A stretch of DNA of 64,000 nt from contig OX393562.1 in NCBI GenBank assembly GCA_947652115.1, positions 11,374,646-11,438,645 of the forward strand. The letters run 5' to 3'. A program made the position numbers and the translations under genes. Origin of the DNA: Blastomussa wellsi (lineage: Eukaryota > Cnidaria > Anthozoa > Scleractinia > Plerogyridae). Shown here in pieces: positions 30,410-41,164 of the stretch. Each line of letters opens with the position of its first letter. Position 1 is the stretch's first letter. A model generated the notes under the pieces. It saw nothing but the letters and a program-made list of their open reading frames with translations, searched no databases and was not told where the DNA came from.

Positions 30410-31734
30410 ATGGCGGGGAAAGGTGTAGAGTTTGGACACGACAACCCTGCACTTGACCATGAACTTGACAACGATGGCGATGCCGATGAACAAGAGGAAA
30501 ACCGTCAAAACACAACCGGTCCTTTTGTGCCGGGCACCGCATCGACACCCTATCATGATGGCGAAGAAATTGAACTGGTGAGAATGCCGCACGAACAGAG
30601 CGGGCTGCCTGACGAATCCTATGTTGAAGCGCCTTTGTTGGGTGATATTTTTGACAAACCAACAATTCTTGAAAGAGCTAGAAACTTTATCAAAAAGAGA
30701 TTCCCAAAGGTGGACTTTGGAAAATTAGGTCCAATAGGTTTTAGCAAAAAGGGTGGCAATGAGACAACAGTTGTATCATTTGGTCCACAAGGTGGTGAGA
30801 CTGAAATTTTCAGAAAAGAAGGTGGTTTTCTCAAAAGATTCACAGACAAGTTCGAAAAAGCCCTTGGGCCAGAAGATGAATCTCTGATTGCTCAAGATAA
30901 AGAGAGCATCAGAGAACAACGCCACATATTGAGAGAGGCCGAACAACAATTAAGAGATGCTGAAAAAATTGCTGCAGAAAAAGAAAAAACTACACAAGAG
31001 ATTCAAAATCTGAGAAACAGACTTGAGCGAACTCAAGCAAGAATTGATGCTATTCATGATGAACATGGTTCAAACTTGAAAGTGATGCAGAACTGCGCGA
31101 ACTTCAGCAACGGAAAAAAATTTTCAAACTGATCTCGAAAATGCAAAGAAAGAGTTGGATTCACTCGAAAAACTTGCAAAAAATAAAGCAAAAGCACAAG
31201 AAAAGGTTGATAAAATCAAAGCAGGCATTCTTTCCACAGAAAAAACAAGAAACGCTCTTGAACAAAATCTCGACACGAGAACGCTTGATGAACTGCGTGA
31301 GCAAGAAACCGACCTTCAACGTCAAAATGATGAAGATCAGAAAATCATCAACGATGAGAACGCCTCACCCTCTGACAAAGAAAGAGTTGCGGAAAGAACC
31401 GAGGAGCTTGCGCGTCTGCAAACGCAGATTGAGGAAAGAGAAAGTGCGCTTCCACTTCGGCGTGACCGCCACGGCAGTCCTTCTTGCTGCTGGTGTCACG
31501 ATTGGTGCTGTCGAAAGCACCATCAACTCGTCGCTGAAAGCCACCGCCAAAGGGTTGGGAAATGGCTTGAAAGAGATTGGCAAAAAACTTGCTGGAATCC
31601 TTCCCGAGTTAATTGGCTCGATTGTTTCTTTCCTATTCAAAGCTGCCGGGGAGGTCGTCTCTTTTCTGGCAGAGCACGCCTGGCTTCTGATTTTGGCTGT
31701 TGTGGCGTTTCTGGTCGAGCAGCAGCAGCGTTAA
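30410..31734 (+). pseudogene. coiled-coil protein with C-terminal membrane segments, element B
   Basis: MAGKGVEFGHDNPALDHELD begins an acidic N-terminus. A long coiled coil follows (REAEQQLRDAEKIAAEKEKT; NRLERTQARIDAI) up to a frameshift near 31110, then more coiled coil (31155-31440). After a second frameshift near 31455 come hydrophobic C-terminal segments (VLLAAGVTIGAVEST; GSIVSFLFKAAGEVVSFLAE; WLLILAVVAFLVEQQQR). Total about 440 codons. A second decayed copy is at 35853-37188. It may be a virion-associated membrane or fibre-like protein (inference). Its stop overlaps that of the convergent gene. Confidence 0.7.
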
Positions 31735-33403
31735 CGCAATGTCAAGAATGCCAAACCCGCAACTGCAACCGCGCCAACAACGACAGCTATTTTGTTGTCG
31801 AGATGTGCCTGGCTGCCGGAGCCAGCCGGTGGCGTTGGCGTTGGAGTTGGTTCCGCTGCTGTTTGGGACACAGGCGCTGGCTCTTTTTTCACCGCTTTGT
31901 GAATTGGATTCGAAGGGTGACTGTTTGGCCGGTTTGTTTTCGATTCCCCGCCACCCATCAGCTGAAGCGCCGCTTTTTTTGTGCTTTTGTTTACACCGTC
32001 GTTGACCCCCAGCTTCATACCCGGTATCGCCTGTTTCAACCGGTTGTTGTAGCCAACCGTACTTTCTGTGTAAATTTCCATCCGCGCGGGCATCAGCCAG
32101 GCCCCCGGGCATACAGCAAGGTTGAGCCTCACCTTTGCCTCATCCACCGCAAGCTGATAACGCTGCACGCTTTTTGCCAGGTCAGGCTGCCTTATCGCGT
32201 CTTCCACTAAGACGAGGAACTCGCTCTGCGCCTCCTTTGCGCGCCCCCCTTCGCCCAGGATGCTGCTGTGGACGTTTACTTGCGCGCCCAAAATGCAATA
32301 CACGAACGCCTCTATCGACTGGTTTATTCGCGACAAACCCGCCTGGGTCAAACCTGCCGAGGTTTTGGGCGCGAACCAGTTGAATTGCTCTTCCGCGGCG
32401 TCGTTTCTTATATGAAGCATACTGAAATTCCCTTTTCTGTCGCCCTTGGGTCGTCGTTGTCGAATTTTGCTTTTGCCGATGGATAGGGCACGTTCAGTAT
32501 GAAAGGGTCGCGGCAATAAATGTAAATGCTCCCCAGCCCGTGTTTTGGTCCTCGCGTGTAGCGGAAATCGGTTGACGGGGGTACGCCGAACTCTGCGCAC
32601 AATCTTTTGTAAGACGCCACGTCATGGTTGTTGTTGGTTTGAATGTTGGGTCGCCCGGCAACGCGCTCACGCTTTTGATGCCTCCGAGCTGGAAGAGGAT
32701 TCGCCGAACCGTGAAGTACACATGGAAGATGTAGAAAGCCCGCACCTGCGGCGGCAAATTCAGCGTTGTGTTGTCTTTGTCAAATACTTCTCGAGATATT
32801 CCGCAACCTGTCGTCGCACACCACACTGCAAAATTCAGCTGTTGTTCCCAGAAAGTTAGATTTGGCCCCGCCAGCCATTTTTTTGCGGGCCTTGACGTTT
32901 CGAACTTCTGTTGTTCCTTTTGGAATATCTCTCTGAACTTTGTTGTAAAATACTGGTCAGGGGCGAAATAAATGTTGATTGCTTTGTTGAATATTTTCTT
33001 CAAACTTGGCGCCGCGTCTTCCAATGGAAGTGCCTGAACCGGCAGCGAACTTTTTTCTGTCCCTTTTCTTTCCCTGGAAAGGGAAGCCGCCAACTTCAAC
33101 CAAACCCAGTCCGCTTTTCATGCCTGCACTCCAATATTTGCGGTCTGAACCGAAGACGTTTTGTAGACTGCCGGGACCCTCTTTGTAAAATATTTCAGCT
33201 GTTGCTGTGTGGCCCGACGCAAAAAATGTCTCTGCTTCAAATTGGCTTTTGTCGGCCCTCGGAAACTGTGCAGAAAAAGCCGCCCACGCCTTCTCTTGTG
33301 CAAGCTTCGCATTCGCCGTGGAGATGCTGGCAGACTGCGCTCTTTTTTCGAGATAGTCAAACGCAACAGAATCTTGCTTGCGTGCGGTTTTCCAGATGTT
33401 CAT
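31731..33403 (-). pseudogene. ~550-residue conserved element protein with C-terminal TM, element B
   Basis: It starts at ATG 33403 and ends at TAA in CGTTAACG (31731-31733). Frameshifts near 33070, 32625 and 32415 break it. Motifs are QDSVAFDYLEKRAQ, PFPRADKSQF-like text, FNWFAPKTSAGLTQAGLSRI, LGAQVNVHSSILGEGGRAKE, and the C-terminal hydrophobic segment KIAVVVGAVAVAGLAFLTLR. The better-kept copy is at 37185-38837. Position among capsid genes suggests a structural protein, but I do not recognise the family. Confidence 0.7.
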
Positions 33404-33457
33404 CTTTATATATTCCCCGTTATTTTTGAATTGAAAATGTGCGCGCAACAAAATAAA
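33404..33457. promoter_or_regulatory. 54-bp divergent promoter region
   Basis: Between the ~550-residue gene (minus) and the penton-like gene (plus). It contains TTTATATATTCC and GAATTGAAAATG. The matching region of element C is 38838-38891, with TTAATTGAAAATTTGCTCGC. Conservation of AATTGAAAAT at both suggests a promoter motif. Confidence 0.45.
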
Positions 33458-34127
33458 ATGGTTGTGCTTACTATTTCTACGTCTTCTAATCCATGCACCG
33501 TCAATTTTGACAACCCGATTCCAGAGGCCTCTTTCGTAAGGCTGTTGTCTTGTTCGCTTTATAATTCGTGGCATAATTTGAAAAACGATGGGGTAATTGC
33601 AATGTCTCATCCAGATGGTAAACGTGCTGTTCCCATTACTTTCCCCAGAGGGCATTACACTCTTGAAAGTATGGCTCAAAATATAGAACATGCTTTCGCT
33701 AAATTTGATGTAAAACTTCCCACTCAAATCAATACACCAGCTGGTGCAATGGCAATTGACAACTTTGGGAATAAAAAAATAACTCTTGACGATGACTTAG
33801 CCGATTTTCTTGGCATATCCCGCGTTTTGTTTTTTTACAACTTTCGTCAAACGGCTTCGAACACCGAGTACTTACTTTGTCCATTGCGACTTGGTTGACC
33901 ACAATCAAACTTTGATCAATGGCAAAGCTTCAACCCTTCTTGCAAAGTTTGGCATCCGAGGGGAAGCTTTCCAAAAAGTCCACTATCAAAAGGACGAACA
34001 GCCGCCCTTTCGTGACGCTTCGACAGGCAAATGTGTCAACAGCGTTACGATTTCAGTCAAAGATGAGGACGGAGAGCTTTTTGATTTTAACAATCAACCC
34101 CTTGAATTCGAACTGCAAATCATTTAA
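33458..34127 (+). pseudogene. penton-like minor capsid protein candidate, element B
   Basis: The ATG at 33458 starts MVVLTISTSSNPCTVNFDNP. The frame breaks near 33835 and continues in the next frame (HCDLVDHNQTLINGKASTLL) to DEDGELFDFNNQPLEFELQI at the end, about 222 codons. Small size, beta-rich pattern and the terminal F-D-F-N-P-L-E-F-E-L pattern resemble Polinton penton-type single jelly-roll proteins. The assignment is inference from this pattern and position. Confidence 0.55.
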
Positions 34128-34151
34128 AAATATATAATCTGTATATATACC

Positions 34152-34762
34152 ATGTCTTCGGCAAATGTGTTGGCAAGTGCTCGCCTATTTATCCTGAGCT
34201 TCCCCTGGAAAGAACCGAAAATTTCCGGCTAACTGAGATCAGCAAAATTGAAAAAGAAATTGCCGATGAGGCTGAACATTACAGGCTTGTATTGAAAAAA
34301 TACAAGAAAGCTCGCAAAGTGATTCACTATTCCGTGATGTCTCTTGGCTTTGCAAGTGCCGCCCTGTCTTCCGGGGTCGTTGCAACTTCACTCACTGGTG
34401 TCGGAATTGTGGTCGGAGCGCCTGTTGCTGGAATTGCCGCCCTCCTTGGGTTTGCTTCCACAGGCCTGTCAGTTGTTAACAAGAAGCTTGAAAGGAAAGT
34501 TAAAAAGCACATGAAAATTCAAGCTCTGGCCCTTGGAAAGCATGACTTAATAATAAGCTCCGCCTCTCAAGCTCTTGACAATAACAATGTTTCCGACGCA
34601 GAATTCAAATAGATCTCTCGTGAAATGCAGAAATATCGTGAACTCAAAGACAGACTGCAGGAAAACTTCGCGGAAAAACCGTCTGATTCGGCAAGATTCA
34701 GGTTCGGCAAGAGTTTCAAAAAAAAACTGACGGCGTCCACCACAAATTTGGTGTTCTGCTAG
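34152..34762 (+). pseudogene. Gly-rich membrane protein at the end of element B
   Basis: MSSANVLASA starts at 34152 after a 24-bp TATA-like gap (TATATAATCTGTATATATAC). A frameshift lies between 34175 and 34240. The main part has a basic helix (KKYKKARKVIHYSVMSLGFA), hydrophobic Gly-rich segments (SSGVVATSLTGVGIVVGAPV; GIAALLGFASTGLSV) and a charged tail, with a TAG at 34610-34612. The final stop is 2 bp from the stop of the next, convergent ATPase. A 24-codon remnant of the same gene is at 39583. Fusion- or pore-like function cannot be judged. Confidence 0.55.
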
Positions 34763-34764
34763 AA

Positions 34765-35378
34765 CTAAAATTTTTTCAGTTCAAATCGAAGGGGTTGCGA
34801 ACTTTCATTTTTCAATTCAACTCCGTAGGGGTGCCGAAGCGAGAACACGAGATGCGCGAACTTTCGAGCTTTAAGCTTTGAAAGAAGACCTTTGTACTCA
34901 TCCTGGGAGAGTTCCCCGGCGTAATCATCAAAGATGGCTTTCGTGGTCTTGGCCGCGGGGGTGTAAAAGAGAACGATCGCCGCCACGTTCTCCCGGAAGG
35001 AGGCTGTTATGCTGGTCATCTCCTGCGTCAGCACCCAAACGCTGATGCCAATATGTCGGGCAGAAAAGGCAAGCTTTACCAGCGGGCCCGTACGCCCTTT
35101 CACATCTTTCGAGGCTGCACAGTAATCGAGGATGACCAGGTGACGAGCTTCAACCAAATTTCCACCCCGTGGTGCGCGCATATTATCACAAACATTCGCG
35201 GGTCCTCTTCACCAATTCGGTGGTAGGTTTTGTTGTGCGTGAACGTCGGGCAGACGAGCACGATGTTGTCGAACTTGCCACGAAAAGGGCCATAGAGCTG
35301 GTCAACCACAAACTGCGATTTGCCTGAATTCGTCGGAACCACGATCAACGCGTTGAACGGGATGTTGCTTGCATTCAT
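34765..35378 (-). pseudogene. packaging ATPase, element C copy, internal deletion and frameshift
   Basis: MNASNIPFNALIVVPTNSGK carries the P-loop (VPTNSGKS). A small deletion with frameshift near 35130-35180 removes the segment before Walker B. Walker B reads LVILDYCAASKD, with Tyr where copy B has Asp. The C-terminal part, lost in copy B, is present here up to FELKKF. It cannot be a working ATPase. Confidence 0.8.
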
Positions 35379-35385
35379 TTCTATA

Positions 35386-35815
35386 TCAGTATTGCACAGA
35401 TTTCAATTGTCGCTCCACTATGTTCATCTGCGAGTCGGATATAACAAAGACGTAGCAGTTCACATTGCCTCCTCCGCTTGCCTTCCTCTCGAGTTCAAGC
35501 TGTACCCCGTCTTGTGTGTTTACGAGTTGCAAGCTGCTGCCGTGCAGCGACTGATCTGCCATGGAGCGCAGATCGATTAAAAGCCCGAACTTGTCATCGC
35601 TGTAGAACTTTGTCATATTCATGTGGGGCGTTTTTTCTGTGGAAAAAGCGACGGACCATCTCCCACATGTCCCTGTATAAGATGCCGTTGTTGTACAGCA
35701 TGTTAGGCGAGCCGTTCACCGTGACGCTGACTTTCGAGAGGCCGGGGTTGAAGTACTTTTCTGTATCTCTGGCCCCTGGAGCGTAAGGCTCGATGAACAG
35801 GAGGATTGCTTTCAT
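35386..35815 (-). pseudogene. major capsid protein C-terminal fragment, element C
   Basis: It corresponds to the last ~140 codons of the copy at 29133-30372 (MNMTKFYSDDKFGLLIDLRS; QLKSVQY), with a frameshift near 35630. The N-terminal two thirds are gone. At about 35850 the sequence passes straight into the coiled-coil gene, so roughly 0.8 kb has been deleted relative to element B. Confidence 0.75.
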
Positions 35816-35852
35816 GGACCTTCTCTGGAGGTTGACTCTGAGGTTAATCCCT

Positions 35853-37188
35853 TGGACACTTTGGTTACGACGACCCCGAACTTGACCATGCTATTGACCA
35901 CGATGACGAAGACAATGACGATGACGATGAAAAAGAGGTCGATACTACCAGCCCATTTCAGCCTGACTCTGCATCGACACCCTTCCATAGTGGCGAACAC
36001 TTTGAAATGCAAACAATGCAGCACGAACAGAGCGGGATGCCTGACACTTCCTTCGAGGAAACTCCTTTGGTGGGCAGCAATGTGCAATCAATGAGAGAAA
36101 AAGCGTGGAATAGTCTAGAGATTTTTTCCAGAAAGTTCGGCGACAAGTCTTGAAGCCTCTTACAGCCTAAAGGGCAAATTACAAGTAAAATTGGCTGGAG
36201 CCGGCAAAAAAATATATGCCCTTTTTACCAAAGAAAGGTCAACAGGAAAAGAAAGGCTAAATCCAAATCTTACAAAAGAAATCAAAGACCAACTTGGGCC
36301 GATGGCATAAGAAATTATCGCTCAAGAAAATGAAAGAATAAGAGAACAACGTCAGAGCATGAGAGAGACCGAACAACAATTAACAGAGGGTGAAAAAATT
36401 AACAAGGGGTTCAAAATCTGAGAAACAGACTTGAGCAAACTCAAGCAAGAATTGATGCAATTCATGATGAACATGGTTCAAATGTTGAAAATGAGGCAGA
36501 ACTGCGCAGACTAAAGCTACTGAAAAAAATCTTCAAACTGATCTCGAAAACGAAAAGAAAGAGTTGGCTTCACTCAGAAAACTTGTAAAAAATAAAGCAA
36601 AAGCACAAGAAAAGGTTGATAAAATCAGAGCAGGCATTCTTTCCACAGAAAAAGCAAGAAACACTCTTCAACGAAATCTTAACGACACGAGAACGCTTGA
36701 TGAACTGCGTGATCAAGAAACCGACCTTCAACGTCAAAATGATGAAGATCATAAAATCATCAACGATGAGAACGCCTCACCCTCTGACAAAGAAGCCGCG
36801 GAATAAAGGGTTGCGGAAAGAACCAAGGAGCTTGCGCGTCTGCAAACGCAGATTGAGGAAAGAGAAAGTGCGCTTCCACTTCGTGAGAGGATTAAAGAGA
36901 TCTTCAAAAAATACGGCGTGACAGTTACATCAATCCTTCTTGCTGCTGGTGTCACGATTGGTGCTGTCGTTTGGCGCCATTAACAACTCGCTGAAAGCCA
37001 CCGCCAAAGGGTTGGGAAATGGCTTGAAAGAGATTGACAAAAAACTTGCTTCAATTCTTCTCGGGTTAATTGGTTCGATTGTTTCTTTCCTATTCAAAGC
37101 AGCTGGTCAGGTCATCTCTTTTCTGGCAGAGCACACCTGGCTTCTCATTTTGGCTGTTGTGTCCTTTCTGGTCGAGAAGCAGCGTTAA
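35853..37188 (+). pseudogene. coiled-coil/membrane protein, element C copy, heavily broken
   Basis: It begins within the N-terminal acidic region, with the original start lost at the deletion junction. Several frameshifts and stops follow (near 36150, 36310, 36800 and 36960). The recognisable parts are the coiled coil KAQEKVDKIRAGILSTEKAR and the hydrophobic C-terminus WLLILAVVSFLVEKQR. The stop lies in the same CGTTAACG as in element B. Confidence 0.7.
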
Positions 37189-38837
37189 CGCAATGTCAAG
37201 AATGCCAAACCCGCAACTGCAACCGCTCCAACAGCGACAGCTATTTTGTTCACGTCATGTCTCTGGCTGCCGGAGCCAGCCGGTGGCATTGGTTCCGCTA
37301 CTGTTTGGGAGACAGGCGCTGGCTCTTTTTTTGCCATTGCTGCTGGATTCGAAGGGTGACTGTTTGGCCGCTTTATTTTCGATTCCCCGCCGTCCATCAG
37401 CCGAAGCGCCGCTTTTTTTGTGCTTTTGTTTGCACCGTCGTTGACCCCCAGCTTCATACCCGGTATCGCCTGTTTCAACCGGTTGTTGTAGCCAACCGTG
37501 CTTTCTGTGTTAATTTCCATCCGCGCGGGCATCAGCCAGGCGCCCAGGCAAACAGCAATGGTCAACCGTACCTTTGCCTCGTCTACGGCAAGTTGGTGAC
37601 GCTGCCCGCTTTTTGCCAGGTCAGGCTGCCTTATCGCGTCTTCCACCAAGACGAGGAACTCGCTCTGCGCCTCCTTTGCGCGCCCCCCTTCGCCCAGGAT
37701 GCTGCTGCGGACGTTTACTTGCGCGCCCAAAATGCAATACACGAACGCCTCTATCGACTGGTTTATTCGCGACAAACCCGCCCGGGTCAAACCTGCCGAG
37801 GTTTTGGGCGCGAACCAGTTGAATTGCTCTTCCGCGGCGTCGTTTCTTATGAAGCATACTGAAATTCCCTTTTCTGACGCCCTTGGGTCCTCGTCGTCGA
37901 ATTTTGCTTTTGCCGATGGATAGGGCACGTCCAGTATGAAAGGGTCACGGCAATAAATGTAAACGCTCCCCAGCCCGTGGTTTGGTCCTCGCGTTTAGCG
38001 GAAATCGGTTGACGGGGGAACGCCGAACTCTGCGCACAATCTTTTGTAAGACGCCATGTCATGGTTGTTGTTGGTCTGACTGAATGTTGGGTTGCCCGGC
38101 AGCGCGCTCACGCTTTTGATGCCTCCGAGCTGATACAGGATGCGCCGAACCGTGAAGGTGTAGATGTAGAAAGCCCGCACCTGCGGCGGCAGATTCACCG
38201 TTTTGTTGTCTTTGTCAAATACTTCTCGAGATATTCCGCAGCCTGTCGTCGCACACCAAACTGCAAAGTTCAGCTGCTGTTCCCAGAAAGATAGATTTGG
38301 CCCCGCTACCCATTTTTTTGTGGGCTTTGACGTTTCGAACTTCTGTTGTTCCTTTTGGAATACCTCTCCGAGCTTTGTTGTAAAATACTGGTCAGCGGCG
38401 ACATAAATGTTGATTGATTTGGAGAATATTTTCTTCAAACTTGGCGCCGCGTCTTCCAATGGAAGTGCTGGAACCGGCAGCGAACTTTTTTCTGTGCGGG
38501 GCGATAACTGGAAAGGGAAGCCGCCAACGTCAACCAAACCCAGCGCGCTTTTCATACCTGCACTCCAATATTTGCGGTCTGAACCGAAGATGCTTTGCAG
38601 ACTGCCGGGACCCTCTTTGTAAAATATTTCAGCCGTTGCTGTGTGGTCCGACGCAAACAATGTCTGTGCTACAAATTGGCTTTTGTCGGCCCTCGGAAAC
38701 TGTGCAGAAAAAGCCGCCCACGCCTTCTCTTGTGCAAGCTTCGCATTCGCCGTGGAGATGCTGGCAGCCTGCGCTCTTTTTTCGAGATAGTCAAACGCAA
38801 CAGAATCTTGCTTGCGTGCGGTTTTCCAGATGTTCCT
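37185..38837 (-). pseudogene. ~550-residue conserved element protein, element C copy
   Basis: The frame is open almost throughout, broken by a single TAA at 37995-37997. The start codon seen in copy B is AGG here, so the normal start is also lost. Motifs are LEKRAQAASISTANAKLAQE, FWEQQLNFAVWCATTGCGIS, RRILYQLGGIKSVSALPG, FNWFAPKTSAGLTRAGLSRI and the C-terminal TM KIAVAVGAVAVAGLAFLTLR. This copy is the best guide to the protein's length and domain order. Function unknown. Confidence 0.75.
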
Positions 38838-38891
38838 CTTTCTATATTCCCCTTTATTTTTTAATTGAAAATTTGCTCGCAAAAAAATAAA

Positions 38892-39558
38892 ATGGTTGTG
38901 CTTACTATTTCTACGTCTTCTAATCCATGCACCGTCAATTTTGACAACCCGATTCCAGAGGCCTCTTTCGTAAGGTTGTCTTGTTCGCTTTATAATTCGT
39001 GGCATAATTTGAAAAACGATGGGGTAATTGCAATGTCTGATCCAGATGGTAAACGTGCTGTTCCCATTACTTTCCCCAAAGGGTATTACACTCTTGGGAG
39101 TATGGCTCAAAATATAGAACATGCGTTCGCTAAATTTAATGTAAAACTTACCTTTCAAATCAATACACCTGTTGGTGCAATGGTAATTGACAACTTTGGG
39201 AATAAAAATGATAACTCTTGACGACGACTTAGCCGATTTTCTTGGTATATCCCGCGTTTTGTTTTTTACAACTTTCGTCAAACGGCTTCGAACACCGAGT
39301 ACTTACTTTGTCCATTGTGACTTGGTTGACCGCAATCAAAATTTGGTAAATGGCAAAGCTTCAACCCTTCTTGCAAAGTTTGACATCCGAGGGGAAGCTT
39401 TCCAAAAAGTCCACTATCAAAAGGACGAACAGCCGCCCTTTCGTGACGCTTCGACTGACAAATATGTCAACAGCGTAACGCTTTCAGTCCAAGATGAAGA
39501 CGGAGAGCTTTTTGATTTTAACGATCAACCTCTAGAATTCGAACTGCAAATCATTTGA
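38892..39558 (+). pseudogene. penton-like protein candidate, element C copy
   Basis: Same start MVVLTISTSSNPCTVNFDNP and end DFNDQPLEFELQII as in element B. A single frameshift lies near 39208, at a different place from that in copy B. Confidence 0.55.
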
Positions 39559-39582
39559 AAACATAAAATCTGTGTATGAACC

Positions 39583-39653
39583 ATGTCTTCGGCAAATGTG
39601 TTGCCAAGTGCTCCGCCTATTTATCCTGAGCTTCCCCAGAGTTATGGCGGTGC
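39583..39653 (+). pseudogene. truncated start of the Gly-rich membrane protein, element C
   Basis: MSSANVLPSAPPIYPELPQS runs for about 20 codons, then homology to 34152 onward is lost and a stop follows. This is the right end of recognisable element C. Confidence 0.6.
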
Positions 39654-40153
39654 ATGACACAACTGTTACGATCATGTCTGTTGAAAAACACATACTCATC
39701 TCGCAAGTTTTAGCCATTTGAGAAGTTTAAGTATTAGGAAAAGTGTTTAATATATAATGTTTGTTTGCTCAGTACAGAAAATCAGTTGCCAGAAAACACT
39801 ATTTCCGGTCACAATATTGGTGTTCCACTGAGGTACGCCAATATGGCAGCTCTATACTGGGCTCTGTCAGTTTGTGCGGAACATTACACGAATATCTGAA
39901 GTTTGGAATAGCACACCTGAACACACAAGGTAGATGAGGGTTCTGTGACCGCTTCCTTGGGTAATATATAACCCACAACTGGGCCTTCGGCCTCGTTATG
40001 GGTTGTGGGTTGAAATCTATGTGAATATCTCAATAAAGTTGAATGAAATGTTGATCGACTCATGTGTCGTGTTTTTTCGCATGCGCGGGCCGTTTTGAGC
40101 GTCGTTTTGTATGAATTACTTTCGGCATACAAAATAACTCTTAAAACGAATAG

Positions 40154-40198
<45 letters not shown>

Positions 40199-40204
40199 GT
40201 ATAA
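39654..40204. other. no gene; hairpin and degenerate repeat
   Basis: The part around 39800-39910 looks like a distant copy of repeat R1 (ATATGGCAGCTCTATACTGG). At 39970-40012 AACCCACAAC and GTTGTGGGTT pair around GGGCCTTCGGCC to form a hairpin. No ORF. Confidence 0.45.
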
Positions 40205-40325
40205 CAATATAATTTGGTTTTATCAACTGGGTTGATAATGTCAATTGGCCACCGTAAAGAGATTCAAGAGCTGACGTTTCGAGCGTTAGCCCTTCGTCGG
40301 AGCAAATCAAGGAATTGTGCGTCGA
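40150..40325 (-). mobile_element. Penelope-like element terminal fragment with hammerhead motif
   Basis: On the minus strand it matches the terminus of the element at 4490-5757, including CGACGAAGGGCTAACGCTCG (hammerhead core, about 40261-40308) and the stretch to CAACCCAGTTGATAAAACC. It continues beyond that match for about 60 bp. No coding part is present. It sits between element C and element D. Confidence 0.75.
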
Positions 40326-40373
40326 ACGACTCCCGAACTGCCTCCAAAGTCTTTTGTTGTTGACCGTGTCGAG

Positions 40374-40697
40374 ATGCCGCTGCCAAGAACCCTTAACGAA
40401 ATGTGTCTGGACATGATCATGTTGAGTCAAAGTTCGCTACCTGACATCTACAACAGAATCGAATTCAATTACTACGCCCTTCTGTAGTGGAGAAAGCGTG
40501 CCCGATTGGAGGAATATGAAGAAAAGATGAAACGCATCCAAGAGATCATAAAAGAACTAAGTGAACTGTTGAAAAAATGCCATGCCCATCTTTTAGGAGG
40601 AGGAGGACAATACGAGATTATCGTGGGTAACCACACCCTCCAGGAAGCATGTGAGGCCAAGATCAAAGAGTCAGAAGAAGTTTTAAAAGATTTTTAA
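40374..40697 (+). pseudogene. small coiled-coil protein, element D region, one stop
   Basis: MPLPRTLNEMCLDMIMLSQS begins the frame. A TAG follows IEFNYYALL near 40487, and the same frame continues as RLEEYEEKMKRIQEIIKELS and ends EEVLKDF. About 107 codons, the second half a coiled coil. Unknown function. Convergent with the PLA2-like gene. Confidence 0.45.
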
Positions 40698-40699
40698 TG

Positions 40700-40795
40700 A
40701 ACATTTTGAACTACAACATTGTGAAGAATTGAAATTTTGTACAACTACATTATGAAGAATGAAATTTTTGACTACAACATTGTGAAAAATTAAAT
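40700..40795. repeat. three ~31-bp imperfect tandem repeats
   Basis: ACTACAACATTGTGAAGAAT, ACTACATTATGAAGAATGAA and ACTACAACATTGTGAAAAAT follow one another, each with a run of T after it. They lie in the 3' flank of two convergent genes. Confidence 0.7.
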
Positions 40796-40854
40796 GATGT
40801 TTTTTCTTTTGTTTGTAACAGCTACACGGTGAACAATAAAAGACTTTGTTGCGT

Positions 40855-41121
40855 TTACAACTTGAGTTTTTTCTTTGCTTGTATGATACGTCTTACGATG
40901 CGTTCTGTCATGGTTTTCTTGCCTGGTAACTTGTTTATCGCACTTATAATCTTAGCGTCTGCTGCCCACTTGTCTTGTAGGTTCTTTGCATGAGAATAAT
41001 CGATGTCGTGGTTTCTTGCAATCCGATCCAGACGATTGATGCTCTTGTCGCCTCGTGCCAGTCTCTTTTTCAAACGAGTGACAGGTCCCATGAACTGATA
41101 TCCGGGCCAATGAAATTCCAT
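40855..41121 (-). CDS. phospholipase A2-like protein, element D
   Basis: 88 residues, unbroken. WPGYQFMGPVTRL near the start resembles the Gly-rich calcium loop of parvovirus-type PLA2 domains. ARNHDIDYSHA holds the His-Asp pair and following Tyr of the active site. The C-terminus is basic (RRIIQAKKKLKL). Virion PLA2 domains of this kind open endosomal membranes during entry in parvoviruses, and PLA2-like genes occur in some adintovirus/Polinton elements. It is at one end of the minus-strand structural cluster. Confidence 0.75.
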   Translation of the reverse strand: MEFHWPGYQFMGPVTRLKKRLARGDKSINRLDRIARNHDIDYSHAKNLQDKWAADAKIISAINKLPGKKTMTERIVRRIIQAKKKLKL

Positions 41122-41164
41122 TCCCGTTTTTGCCAGTAATTTCTGGATGTCGAATCCTCATCCA

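Noticed and set aside
15724..39653. an active, intact Polinton or adintovirus genome
   Set aside because: PolB 1, PolB 2, both integrases, both capsid copies, both ATPases and both penton-like genes all carry stops, frameshifts or deletions. The array is a fossil.
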